This document shows, piece after piece, positions 5,912-13,904 of a stretch of DNA of 28,883 nucleotides. The translations under genes and the position numbers were made by a program. The first letter of the stretch is position 1; the number at the start of each line of letters is the position of its first letter. The notes under the pieces were generated by a model. The model did not search any database and was not told the DNA's origin. It saw only the letters and a program-made list of their open reading frames with translations. The stretch is from the NCBI GenBank assembly GCA_020348365.1, contig CP070749.1, positions 914,910 to 943,792 of the forward strand, given 5' to 3'. The stretch comes from Candidatus Bathyarchaeota archaeon. Its GTDB lineage: Archaea > Thermoproteota > Bathyarchaeia > Bathyarchaeales > Bathyarchaeaceae.

Positions 5912-8065
5912 GTGCACAGAAATACGTTGATTAAAGGATTGATTGCATCAGTTTTGACGATCACAATTCTTGCCATTATGTTAGTCACACCACTTGTGCC
6001 AGAAGTTACGGCAGTATCCACCACAGCCATAACAATGACCGACCCTCCAGGTGGACAGGTTGGAACAGAGATAAGACTTAATGGAACAATCGAAACGGCG
6101 AACGGAACTTATGTACTCAGATGGGATGAGAAGCTCAATGTAACAATGGGCAACGCTACAGAATATGATGTTTACGCAATATTCACGGTCCCTCAAACCG
6201 TGGGAGAGCCGTTTCCAGGACGCGAAGTCCTCATAGAATTGATTGACATCGAGACCGGAAGCATAGCAAATACTGTTTTCAGCCTCTACACGGAATATCA
6301 TGTGAAAGCGGTTGTGCCTTCTCCGCCATTCCAGCTGCAGGAAGGACAGGAGACGGTTATAAGGGTGAATGTGACCGGAGGCGTGGAGAATACAGCCTAC
6401 GTTGCCAACATCACTGTGAAGAACCCAGCAGACACTATTTATTGGACAACTGTCTCACTCACAAACACCAGCACGACAGGCTATGGTGATGGAAACGTAA
6501 GGTTTCCCAGCGATTTCGGCGGTGGCGCTCACACGGACTACATGGGCACGTACCAAATAGCTTTCAACGAGACCCTGGCAACCGCAGACTTCAACGTCGG
6601 ATTAACAGACCAGCAAGAATATGCTCGAAGATACTTCAGTGAGGGAGAAGAGGAGACAGGTGAAGTTATCATTCAGGGCGCAGGATACGACGACCACGCA
6701 GTCACCATCAACATATCATATTACAATGAAACCGCCCTCACACCAGTTGAAGGCTATCCCAAGGAAGAGAATGCAAGCGACAGCATACTCACTCATGAGT
6801 GGAAGATCCCAGACGACGCCGCCCTCTCAACCTACAACATAACGCTGACTAGCTCATTGATTGAGAAGCAGGTGAAGGACACGCAGAACTTCACCCTAAT
6901 CGAGATCATTGTCTCTTGCCAAACTCAGAACAGATATGACAACAATTCCCTGGACGGCATCTCCGTCAAGGCATATCGCGGCGCTCTCGGCTTCGTTTAT
7001 ATCGATAACCGAACAACCAACGAAACCGGATGGGTTAATTTCCTACTCGATCACGGTCAATATTCATTTGGGGCCTATTGGAGAGAAGTGGAAGTTGGCA
7101 GTTTAAGCCTTGGAAATACTGCAGGACATTCCACAGATTACATCCTGCGAATAGAGCAGCACATAAAATGTGATCTTGCACGTGTCACAATGGTCGTCAG
7201 CGACGAAGATGGGCCTCTTCCATTCATCAGCGTGGTTCTCGCAAACGCGACCACAGCACCCGAGATAATCCCGCCACTACAGACAAACTACACTGGAATC
7301 CTACCCACCTACGCCTTCACGGGAATTCCATATAGGATAGAAGCTCGACGCTATGGTTATCTCTTCTTCAATGAGACAATAGGGAATCTAACTGAGACAG
7401 TTGGGAACCTGACACATCCCTTCCTCATCAAATGCCCTACCTATACGCTGTTCATTCACGCAATGGATTCTAAGGCGCTCCCAATTCAGAACGCTCCGGT
7501 GGAGGTTATTGAATGGAGCAGCGGAAGTGTTGTGGGAGAGGGAGAGACAAGCGAATGGGGAAGCATCAGAATCAACTGCACATTTGGAAAGTACAAAGCG
7601 AGAGTCTATGATCAAGAAAAGACGGTTATCCTGAATGAAACAATCGTAGATGTGATCCAAGACCAATTCTATCTCGTGCTTGATTGTAGAACGGTAAACC
7701 TTGACCTATCGGTAAAGGTGACGGATTATCTTGGGCAGCCAATCCCAAACGCAGTGATGAAGATCGAGAGAGAAGGCATAGAGATCTTAGACTTAACAAC
7801 AGGTCCTGATGGAGTAGCATCTGAACATGGAATACTCGGCGGTGACTATCGAATCTCACTCTACATAGCTGGAAGGATCAGTAAGGTTAGGACCTTATAT
7901 TTCAACGGGGCAGAAGATATAGTCTTTCAAGTGAACGATTATCTGGTAGTTGCAGGATACCCTCTAGAAGTAAACCAATTGATCACGGGAATAGCAGTAG
8001 CAATCATAGTAGCAGCCTTCATTGGCTTGATTCTTGTTTGTAGAAGGCGTCCGAAAGAGTCCTGA
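5912..8065 (+). CDS. Large cell-surface protein with repeated beta-sandwich-like modules
   Basis: A 717-residue protein with an N-terminal signal sequence or anchor (hydrophobic about 8-34) and a single C-terminal membrane span (about 689-709) ending in a basic cytoplasmic tail CRRRPKES. It should therefore display about 650 residues outside the cell. The C-terminal half contains four modules of about 85 residues, each opening with a Cys (336, 420, 508, 592), with motifs such as 'PLPFISVVL', 'ALPIQNAPVEV' and 'GQPIPNAVMKI' typical of carboxypeptidase-regulatory or SpaA-like beta-sandwiches. Residues 35-330 look like further Ig-like domains. There are more than 20 N-x-S/T sequons, making it a probable substrate of the nearby oligosaccharyltransferase. 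GTG 5912 is preceded 5 nt upstream by GAGGGA (5901-5906). No enzymatic motif is seen; a structural or adhesive role is an inference. Confidence 0.8.
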   Translation: MHRNTLIKGLIASVLTITILAIMLVTPLVPEVTAVSTTAITMTDPPGGQVGTEIRLNGTIETANGTYVLRWDEKLNVTMGNATEYDVYAIFTVPQTVGEPFPGREVLIELIDIETGSIANTVFSLYTEYHVKAVVPSPPFQLQEGQETVIRVNVTGGVENTAYVANITVKNPADTIYWTTVSLTNTSTTGYGDGNVRFPSDFGGGAHTDYMGTYQIAFNETLATADFNVGLTDQQEYARRYFSEGEEETGEVIIQGAGYDDHAVTINISYYNETALTPVEGYPKEENASDSILTHEWKIPDDAALSTYNITLTSSLIEKQVKDTQNFTLIEIIVSCQTQNRYDNNSLDGISVKAYRGALGFVYIDNRTTNETGWVNFLLDHGQYSFGAYWREVEVGSLSLGNTAGHSTDYILRIEQHIKCDLARVTMVVSDEDGPLPFISVVLANATTAPEIIPPLQTNYTGILPTYAFTGIPYRIEARRYGYLFFNETIGNLTETVGNLTHPFLIKCPTYTLFIHAMDSKALPIQNAPVEVIEWSSGSVVGEGETSEWGSIRINCTFGKYKARVYDQEKTVILNETIVDVIQDQFYLVLDCRTVNLDLSVKVTDYLGQPIPNAVMKIEREGIEILDLTTGPDGVASEHGILGGDYRISLYIAGRISKVRTLYFNGAEDIVFQVNDYLVVAGYPLEVNQLITGIAVAIIVAAFIGLILVCRRRPKES

Positions 8066-8102
8066 GTACATTATTCACAATCTAAATTTCCCCAGAAAAA
8101 GG

Positions 8103-8109
8103 TTTATAA
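8103..8109 (+). promoter_or_regulatory. TATA-like box ahead of the Cys-rich protein gene
   Basis: TTTATAA preceded by the purine run AAAAAGG (a BRE-like context). Initiation would be expected near 8133, leaving a leader of about 50 nt before the GTG at 8181. Confidence 0.5.
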
Positions 8110-8180
8110 CACACTTTGCCCAGGCATTTATTGACGACCTAGTTAAGCAAAACTTTTTGTCTTGAATCTAAAAAGGGGTT

Positions 8181-8474
8181 GTGCATACATTGTCTGAAGG
8201 AAAACATTGTTTTCCAAGATGTGAGTTCTTCAAATGTGCAAAGAAGACTGCTGTGAATCGCGAGAACCATACGTGGTGCACATGGGCAGACGAGGAGTGC
8301 AACATTTCGAATTGCAGCTATGCCATATGTGTGAAGAGAAGACTGCTGCCTAATGGCGTCTGCGGAGAAACGGTGAAGCGAAAAACAACAGAAAAGGGAC
8401 CTGAGGAGATGAGTCCACCAGTGAAGCTGAGAGGCAAAATCGTGAAGAAGCTGGGTGAAGACGAGTTCTTCTAA
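8181..8474 (+). CDS. Small cysteine-rich protein, probable metal binder
   Basis: A 97-residue protein with eight Cys in its first 61 residues (10, 14, 19, 33, 40, 45, 50, 61), spaced x3, x4, x13, x6, x4, x4 and x10, then a charged, Cys-free Lys-rich tail. It has no signal peptide or membrane span, so the cysteines more likely bind zinc or an Fe-S cluster in the cytoplasm than form surface disulfides. I do not recognise a named family. GTG 8181 follows an AAAAAGGGG stretch; a TTG three codons later (MSEGKHC) is an alternative start. It has its own TATA-like box at 8103-8109 and faces the rpoP gene tail to tail. Confidence 0.65.
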   Translation: MHTLSEGKHCFPRCEFFKCAKKTAVNRENHTWCTWADEECNISNCSYAICVKRRLLPNGVCGETVKRKTTEKGPEEMSPPVKLRGKIVKKLGEDEFF

Positions 8475-8539
8475 TAGATGCTTCGTCACAGCTGAGTTTA
8501 TCCATTATAGGCTAGCGCAGAAATAACGCGACGAAAAAA

Positions 8540-8710
8540 TTACTTTGTGGAGACACGCTTGACGACTGGGGGTCTTACCTTCTTGAGAACACGGTAGCCA
8601 CATTCGGTGCACTTCACCTCACCACCTCGCAGTTTAATCTCATCTGTTGTAACCATTGCTGCACACCTTACACACTGGTAGATGAGCCCAAGAGCTTTCT
8701 TCTCGGACAT
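8540..8710 (-). CDS. rpoP: DNA-directed RNA polymerase subunit P (Rpb12-like)
   Basis: A 56-residue zinc-ribbon subunit of archaeal RNA polymerase, the homologue of eukaryotic Rpb12/Rpc10, which helps hold the Rpo3-Rpo10-Rpo11 assembly platform. The zinc ligands are C13-x2-C16 and C34-x2-C37, and the family signature 'CGYRVLKKVRPPVVKRV' closes the protein. The frame is open further upstream to 8779, but ATG 8710 (MSEKKALGLIYQC) gives the normal length. The N-terminus is about 9 residues longer than in many archaeal RpoP proteins. Confidence 0.94.
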   Translation of the reverse strand: MSEKKALGLIYQCVRCAAMVTTDEIKLRGGEVKCTECGYRVLKKVRPPVVKRVSTK

Positions 8711-8825
8711 TTCATGCACCTTCAGATTCGAAGATAGTTGACCAGATTTAAACCTTTCCCACCAACAGGGACTCTTCACGGATCAATGCAGTATTAGAGA
8801 TCTAGCACGGCGCAAGGAGGAGTCC

Positions 8826-8963
8826 TTGAAGACTGAGATTGCTTTTGAAGGAGAGCTTAGGGCAAAAGGAGAATCAGTTGTGGTCTGTGATTGCCCGCAT
8901 GCTTCGTTTGACGTGAATCGTGGATTCTTGGGCGCACGCAATTATCAGCAGCTTATTCGATGA
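8826..8963 (+). CDS. Candidate 45-residue small protein
   Basis: TTG 8826 is preceded by a strong AAGGAGGA ribosome site with a 4-nt gap. The frame reads as a plausible soluble beta-rich peptide (segments 'TEIAFEGELRAKGESVVV' and 'CDCPHASFDVNRGF') up to TGA 8961. It contains a CDC pair. It overlaps the 3' end of the convergent oligosaccharyltransferase gene by 11 bp. It might be the truncated start of a longer beta-sheet protein (the opening is reminiscent of OsmC-like strands, though no motif confirms this) or a genuine microprotein. Confidence 0.4.
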   Translation: MKTEIAFEGELRAKGESVVVCDCPHASFDVNRGFLGARNYQQLIR

Positions 8964-11607
8964 GGTATGCATTTATGATCTTCACATCTTGCAAAGGCTT
9001 GTCGTCTCCGTCCGTTTCCACTTTTCCAATTTCGTCGACGACATCCATTCCTTCTACTACTCTTCCGAAGACTGGGTGATCGTTGTCTAGATAGTTGTTG
9101 TCTACAAGATTGATGAAGAATTGGCTGCTTCCCGTGTTTGGACCCGAATTTGCCATGGCTACAGTGCCCCTATCATTTCTATTGTGATCTGTGAATTCAT
9201 CGGGTATTGTTGGTATTGAAGGGTCTCCATATCCCGTCCCAGTGGGGTCTCCTCCTTGGATCATGAAAGCGTCAATCACTCTGTGAAAGATGGTGTCATC
9301 GTATACTCCTTGTTGGACGAGCTGCTTGAAGTTTCCTGTTGTGATGGGCATGTCATCATATAACTCAATCGTTACGTCCCCCATAGTCGTTTCAAGCACA
9401 ACAAGGTTTGAACTAACAGGTTCTTCTTGGAGGGGATTGATCCGGTATATGCATACGAGGGGTATTGCTCCACCATAATTCTGCCCTGGAGAGATGTAGG
9501 CCTCTTCAAAGTTTGTCAAAGGATAGGTCAGATGCTGGGAGCCGGTCCTCTTATCTTTCGCATACGCCATCAGCTTGTATATCACTGTATGCTTACCCTT
9601 TTCTGTCCACACTCGAAAGGTCTGTCCAGTCTCCGGGTCTTCTTGGAGTTCTTGATAGCCAACTATTAGATGGTTGGCTTCATCATATTCGAAGCCGCCG
9701 AAGACTGAATCCCCAATTCGCGCCATCCACATCCATTTGCCTTCATCACCCCAGCCCACGTCATTGCCATTCTCGTCGCAGACCACAAAGACTAGAACAT
9801 GGGTTGCTTGATATTTCTGTAGAATCTCAATTGCCTCTGTCTCATTCGACATGAACATCAATCCAATCTGGGCGATCTGAGTCTGATTCCACGTACCGTT
9901 GTCTGCTAGTGAAGTCTTGTTGCCGAGGTTCGTGATCCAGTAGCCATAATCCCACCAGCTAGCCAGTATCTGGACACTCTCGGTGGTTCGTATCCACTCC
10001 AACGCGTCAAACCAAGCGTTGACTGGTTCGCCAGGTTTTATCGGCATACTTCCAGCAGCGATTGTAGTGGGGGAATACGCATGATCAAAGACTCGTTGGG
10101 TGGGCAGGACGAAGCTAAATGTTAGCAAGAGAAACATCAGTATCAAGAAGACTCCACTGAATTCCTTCCCTACGTGAGCCTCAAAGCCTGTTCTCCGCCT
10201 TGAGATTATCGGAGTCGCCTTCATGACAGTGACGAAGGGCTTGGTCAATCGAACTAGAGCCAGCGCCCACAGGAGGCTGATGGCTGGCGCCAGAAGCAGG
10301 GTCAACCGCACCATTGAACCAGCGAAGTAAATCGCCGTCAAACCGAAGATTGTCAAGAATAGGTTCCGATTTGTAGGATTCCTTAAGGCAAAATATAGAC
10401 CTATAGGCACGAAGAAGGCGCCTACCCCAAAATCATAATAGAAAGACCCCCAAGCAGCAGGTCTGTGTTCCTGGACAGATTGCGTCAGAGGATTTTCAAA
10501 GCGTTGAAGCGGGTTTAGGGCATACCAAAACTTCGCCCCCATCGGCAGAACGTATCCATATGATGAAAGCACAAGGAACACGCTGACACAAAGACCTGAA
10601 AAGACGACTACGAAAAGGGCCTTATTCCTAAGGGTTTTGATGTGGCGAGTAACCTCGTAGATCGCCAACAGAAGGAACATCCCAGTCACAGGCAGAGTCT
10701 CCGTTCGGGTTAGAAAACTGAATCCCAACTTTGGAACGTTGACAGCGATGAAGAGGGCGATTCCAAACATTATGCTATAAGAGAAGAACAGCCGAGACGA
10801 GTATCTGCGTAATAAGAGCAAAACAAGGACGAAAAGCGCGGCCATAGCAGCAGGGTATCTTGCAGCCCCCCATGAGGAGAAGATCCATCCAAGAGAAAGC
10901 CCCGCCGCAACGGCGTAGACAAAACTGTTCTTCAAGGGTCTTTCACTCTCGATAGATCTTAAGAAGAAGAAGATGAACAGGAGCAAGCCACAGATTCCCA
11001 CCGTTTCGTCGTCGAAGAATCCTAGTGAGGTGCGGCTGATATGGGCGGAGCTTAGGGCTAGAAAGAGTGCTGAGAGGATGCCTACGTGCTTGCCACCGAT
11101 GTCTCGCCCTAAGAAGTACATGGCCAGGCACGTTAGCGTTCCCATCAGGGCAGGGAAGATGACGCAGAACTCAAACACTTCCAGAGGCACTCCAAGCGCG
11201 CGGATTATTAGATACGATGATGCGGCGGTGAGCGGCAATCCGGGATAAGTGGTCGATATTTTTCGTCCATATGGATACCAACTCATCAGGTCACGTGAGG
11301 GGTCTATTTCGGACCAGCCAGTAGCCCAGTTTTGCAGTCCATATTCAACGGCGTGCTCTGTTACGCGATATTGGTAGTAGGGGTCGAATTCTGAGAGGTA
11401 AAGACCCCAGCGGATGGGGAGCATTCTAACAATGAAGGCAAGGAAGAGAATGAGGAGAATCAGAGACGATTGCAGGAGGAGGGAATGGGAGATTCTGAAG
11501 CGAATGGCTGTGAATCTCCGCAAAGCATCAAAGACTTTCTCCCTGTTCAGCAGCTTTCTGATTCTCATCATGGACCATCTTTTCTGCGACACAATGCGCT
11601 CAACCAT
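8953..11607 (-). CDS. aglB: Oligosaccharyltransferase (AglB/STT3) fused to a cyclophilin peptidyl-prolyl isomerase
   Basis: An 884-residue bifunctional protein. Residues about 45-500 carry the multi-span STT3 membrane domain with the catalytic metal-site motifs: EFD (D75) in 'EFDPYYQYR', 'FFDDE' (197-201) and the SVxE loop motif SVQE (about 374-378). The extracytoplasmic domain has WWDYG (551-555), which reads the N-x-S/T sequon. After a short linker, residues about 735-884 form a complete cyclophilin domain with the catalytic set: FHRV, FMIQGGD, SSQFFI and 'LDNDHPVFGRV'. The frame is continuous, and no internal start with a ribosome site is seen. Since the STT3 C-terminal domain is outside the membrane, the isomerase would act there on freshly translocated or glycosylated chains. 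Archaeal AglB proteins normally end without such a domain. ATG 11607 was taken as the start; MM at residues 13-14 is possible. Confidence 0.95.
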   Translation of the reverse strand: MVERIVSQKRWSMMRIRKLLNREKVFDALRRFTAIRFRISHSLLLQSSLILLILFLAFIVRMLPIRWGLYLSEFDPYYQYRVTEHAVEYGLQNWATGWSEIDPSRDLMSWYPYGRKISTTYPGLPLTAASSYLIIRALGVPLEVFEFCVIFPALMGTLTCLAMYFLGRDIGGKHVGILSALFLALSSAHISRTSLGFFDDETVGICGLLLFIFFFLRSIESERPLKNSFVYAVAAGLSLGWIFSSWGAARYPAAMAALFVLVLLLLRRYSSRLFFSYSIMFGIALFIAVNVPKLGFSFLTRTETLPVTGMFLLLAIYEVTRHIKTLRNKALFVVVFSGLCVSVFLVLSSYGYVLPMGAKFWYALNPLQRFENPLTQSVQEHRPAAWGSFYYDFGVGAFFVPIGLYFALRNPTNRNLFLTIFGLTAIYFAGSMVRLTLLLAPAISLLWALALVRLTKPFVTVMKATPIISRRRTGFEAHVGKEFSGVFLILMFLLLTFSFVLPTQRVFDHAYSPTTIAAGSMPIKPGEPVNAWFDALEWIRTTESVQILASWWDYGYWITNLGNKTSLADNGTWNQTQIAQIGLMFMSNETEAIEILQKYQATHVLVFVVCDENGNDVGWGDEGKWMWMARIGDSVFGGFEYDEANHLIVGYQELQEDPETGQTFRVWTEKGKHTVIYKLMAYAKDKRTGSQHLTYPLTNFEEAYISPGQNYGGAIPLVCIYRINPLQEEPVSSNLVVLETTMGDVTIELYDDMPITTGNFKQLVQQGVYDDTIFHRVIDAFMIQGGDPTGTGYGDPSIPTIPDEFTDHNRNDRGTVAMANSGPNTGSSQFFINLVDNNYLDNDHPVFGRVVEGMDVVDEIGKVETDGDDKPLQDVKIINAYLIE

Positions 11608-11689
11608 TTATATTTCTCTTACGGTCAGCGCAGGGGCGCATACTCCATACATGCATGTGCTTGTTGAACATTGGTTATCTGAATGAACA

Positions 11690-11699
11690 TTTTTAAAGG
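11690..11699. promoter_or_regulatory. TATA-like element between divergent aglB and aglH-like genes
   Basis: TTTTTAAAGG lies in the 151-bp gap between the two divergent glycosylation genes. Rightward initiation would fall near 11722, before the GTG at 11759; leftward near 11668, before the ATG at 11607. Shared control of carrier loading and transfer is an inference. Confidence 0.35.
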
Positions 11700-11758
11700 T
11701 TGTCAATGCAAAGAGGTATAATCTGATGGAGCCTGTAGAATCTAGGGCATAATGATCG

Positions 11759-12775
11759 GTGCGTACATTGATAATATTGCTAGTCTCTATTCTGATATCT
11801 TTCGTTGTGACCTTCTTTGTCACCCCATATTTCAGAAGATTCCTATACGTCGTGGGAATAGTAGGTCTGGACCTCCACAAGAAGAATAAGACAAAGCTAG
11901 CTAGCTCCGGCGGAATCTGCGTTGCCACGGGCGTCTTGGCGGGACTATTGAGCTACATTGGCTTACAGACATTTCTCCTCAGTTCAGAGGGGGAATTGAA
12001 GCCAATTCTAGCGGTTACCTCGTCTGTTCTCATCGTCATGTTCGTGGGTCTGCTGGATGATTTGAATGTGAAATCTAGAAGGGTTAAGACAAAGGAGGGT
12101 TATGACGTTAGGGTTGGATTCCCGCAGTGGCTCAAGCCCTTACTGACTCTGCCAGCCGCAGTCCCCTTAATGGCGATAAGTGCTGGCGTAACCCACATGT
12201 CAATCCCCTTCTTTGGGCGCATCGAGTTCGGAATTCTCTATCCTCTTCTGCTCGTGCCCGTGGGTATGGTGGGAGCCTCCAATGCTGTGAATATGCTGGC
12301 TGGATTCAATGGGCTGGAAGCAGGAATGGGAATCGTCTATCTCTTGGCTTTAGGAATATTCGGGCTCATGAATGAGAGCATCGGATCAACAATATTTCTG
12401 ATAACGCTTGGCGCTCTAGTTGGGTTCATCAGGTTCAATTGGATTCCTGCCAAGATCCTGCCGGGGGACTCGCTGACTTACTTGCTTGGCTCGATGGTTG
12501 CAGCCGGGGTGATAATTGGAAACATGGAGAGAAGCGGGATTCTCATAATGTTACCTTTCATCATCGAGTTCTTCCTGAAACTGAGATCTAGGTTTAAGGC
12601 GAGCTGTCTAGGAAAACTGAGGGAGAATGGAAGACTTGCGTCTCCCTACGGAAGAAGAGTGTATAGTTGGACTCACATTCTAATGAACATAAGGCCTATG
12701 ACGGAGAGGCAGGTTACAATCAGTCTAATACTCATCCAAATCTGCTTTTCAGCATTGCTCTTTCTCCAAATCTAG
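11759..12775 (+). CDS. aglH-like: AglH/DPAGT1-like lipid-carrier HexNAc-1-phosphate transferase (GT4/MraY superfamily)
   Basis: A 338-residue integral membrane enzyme with about ten spans that transfers a sugar-1-phosphate (typically GlcNAc-1-P from the UDP sugar) onto dolichyl phosphate, the first step of N-glycan assembly. Superfamily motifs are visible: the cytoplasmic 'VGLLDDL' (Mg-binding Asp pair), 'NAVNMLAGFNGLEAG', as in eukaryotic Alg7/DPAGT1, and 'PGDSLTYLLGSMVA'. The basic loop near residues 270-295 ('GRLASPYGRRVYSWTHILM') fits the C-terminal substrate loop of this family. GTG 11759 is the only good start in frame. It is divergent from aglB and followed by the Alg14-Alg13 fusion, so three consecutive core genes of the same pathway sit together. 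Confidence 0.88.
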   Translation: MRTLIILLVSILISFVVTFFVTPYFRRFLYVVGIVGLDLHKKNKTKLASSGGICVATGVLAGLLSYIGLQTFLLSSEGELKPILAVTSSVLIVMFVGLLDDLNVKSRRVKTKEGYDVRVGFPQWLKPLLTLPAAVPLMAISAGVTHMSIPFFGRIEFGILYPLLLVPVGMVGASNAVNMLAGFNGLEAGMGIVYLLALGIFGLMNESIGSTIFLITLGALVGFIRFNWIPAKILPGDSLTYLLGSMVAAGVIIGNMERSGILIMLPFIIEFFLKLRSRFKASCLGKLRENGRLASPYGRRVYSWTHILMNIRPMTERQVTISLILIQICFSALLFLQI

Positions 12776-12808
12776 ATGAATCCTTGATGCAGGCGTTGAA
12801 AGGACAAC

Positions 12809-12815
12809 TATATAA
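12809..12815 (+). promoter_or_regulatory. TATA-like box ahead of the Alg14-Alg13 gene
   Basis: TATATAA in the context CTATATAAC. Initiation would be expected around 12836-12840, giving a very short leader that still includes part of the GGAGGGGA ribosome site. Confidence 0.5.
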
Positions 12816-12848
12816 CCCTTAGACGAGAAATTGCGGAGGGGAGACGAA

Positions 12849-13820
12849 GTGCACGGGCGAGTGCTGATTCTTGCTGGAGGCGGAGGACACACCGGAATAG
12901 CATATGCATTGGCTCAAGCACTTCACAGAAAGGTATCATTGTCCTTCATCGTGCCTGAAGGCGACAGATTAAGCGAAAGAAGACTGAGTAAGTTTGGCGA
13001 GGTCCAGTCTCTGGTCAAACCTCGGGGCCCAAAGACTCACATGCTCATCTTTGCCGTCCGTCTCGCTAAAGCTCTCCTGGATTCAGCCAGAATAGACTTC
13101 CACGAGTTCGACACTGTGGTGAGTACAGGAAGCAACTTTTGCGGTCCACCTGCACTTCTAGCTTGGATGAGAGGAGTTCCAGTCATTAATATTGAGAGCC
13201 TAGTTCGCTTTACAAAACCGTCTAGAACCGCGCGCATACTACAGCCGATATCAATATTGACAGCTTTGCATTGGCGGGAGCAGAGGAGATTCTTAAGGGG
13301 CGTGGTTGTTGGCCCAACGCTTCGTAAGCCAGAGATTGACTCCTGGAACGGCGGATACATTCTGGTTTCAGGTGGAACTTATGGACACAGACTTCTCTTC
13401 AACGCCCTATCGGAGAGCAAGCTAGACAACGTAGTTCTGCAGACGGGCAGGGTGGATCCCACACCCTATATTAAGCGACATCCAGAGTGGAAAATAATGA
13501 CATTCACTGAACGCTTTCATGAACTTCTGGCAGGCGCCGAGCTTGTAGTCTCACATTTCGGCGGAACCATCCTAGACGCAGCGATTTATGGAAAACCCGG
13601 TGTTTTAGCCCTGAACCCCGAGTGGACAAGAACTGTCGGAATCGAAGACGCAAAGATCCTAGCCAAGAAAGTAAACGCCGTACTGGTCTCTGAAATAACG
13701 CTGGCGAATCTCCTAAAAGCCATAGACGAAGTAAAAGAGAGAAGAGCACCCATCTTTCCAGACGGGGCTGAGAAACTTGCAGGCATGATAATCAAGCTAA
13801 TGCATGAGAGGTCCAATTAG
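12849..13820 (+). CDS. Alg14-Alg13 fusion glycosyltransferase (GT1/MurG-like)
   Basis: A single 323-residue protein combining the two halves of the eukaryotic Alg13/Alg14 transferase, which adds the second sugar to the lipid-linked chain at the cytoplasmic membrane face. The N-terminal half is Alg14-like: the loop 'LILAGGGGHTG' (about 6-16) and 'VSTGSNFCGPPALLAW' with 'INIESLVRFTKPSRT'. The C-terminal half (from about 170) is Alg13/MurG-C-like: 'YILVSGGTYGH' and 'VVSHFGGTILDAAIYGKP', the donor-nucleotide-binding segment. The frame opens at TTG 12831, but GGAGGGGA (12835-12842) lies 6 nt before GTG 12849, giving start MHGRVLILAGG. The sugar donor cannot be read directly; UDP-HexNAc is likely by family. 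Unlike classical Alg14 there is no clear N-terminal membrane span, so membrane attachment would need other contacts. Confidence 0.85.
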   Translation: MHGRVLILAGGGGHTGIAYALAQALHRKVSLSFIVPEGDRLSERRLSKFGEVQSLVKPRGPKTHMLIFAVRLAKALLDSARIDFHEFDTVVSTGSNFCGPPALLAWMRGVPVINIESLVRFTKPSRTARILQPISILTALHWREQRRFLRGVVVGPTLRKPEIDSWNGGYILVSGGTYGHRLLFNALSESKLDNVVLQTGRVDPTPYIKRHPEWKIMTFTERFHELLAGAELVVSHFGGTILDAAIYGKPGVLALNPEWTRTVGIEDAKILAKKVNAVLVSEITLANLLKAIDEVKERRAPIFPDGAEKLAGMIIKLMHERSN

Positions 13821-13862
13821 CTTCTTCAGGCAAGTTACTCCAAGACCGATTACAATAGCTGA

Positions 13863-13868
13863 TTTAAA
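13863..13868 (+). promoter_or_regulatory. TATA-like box ahead of the Gfo/Idh/MocA gene
   Basis: TTTAAA (context GATTTAAAGG) lies about 40 bp before ATG 13905, and an AAGGGAG ribosome site lies at 13891-13897. Initiation would be expected near 13892, leaving a leader of about 13 nt. Confidence 0.4.
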
Positions 13869-13904
13869 GGAGAAAGACCGTATACAATCGAAGGGAGTGT
13901 CAAC

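Noticed and set aside
8953..11607. Two adjacent genes (aglB and a separate cyclophilin) rather than a fusion
   Set aside because: The frame is uninterrupted through the linker, and no ribosome site precedes an internal start codon near residue 741. Only an assembly error could separate them, and that is listed as a check.
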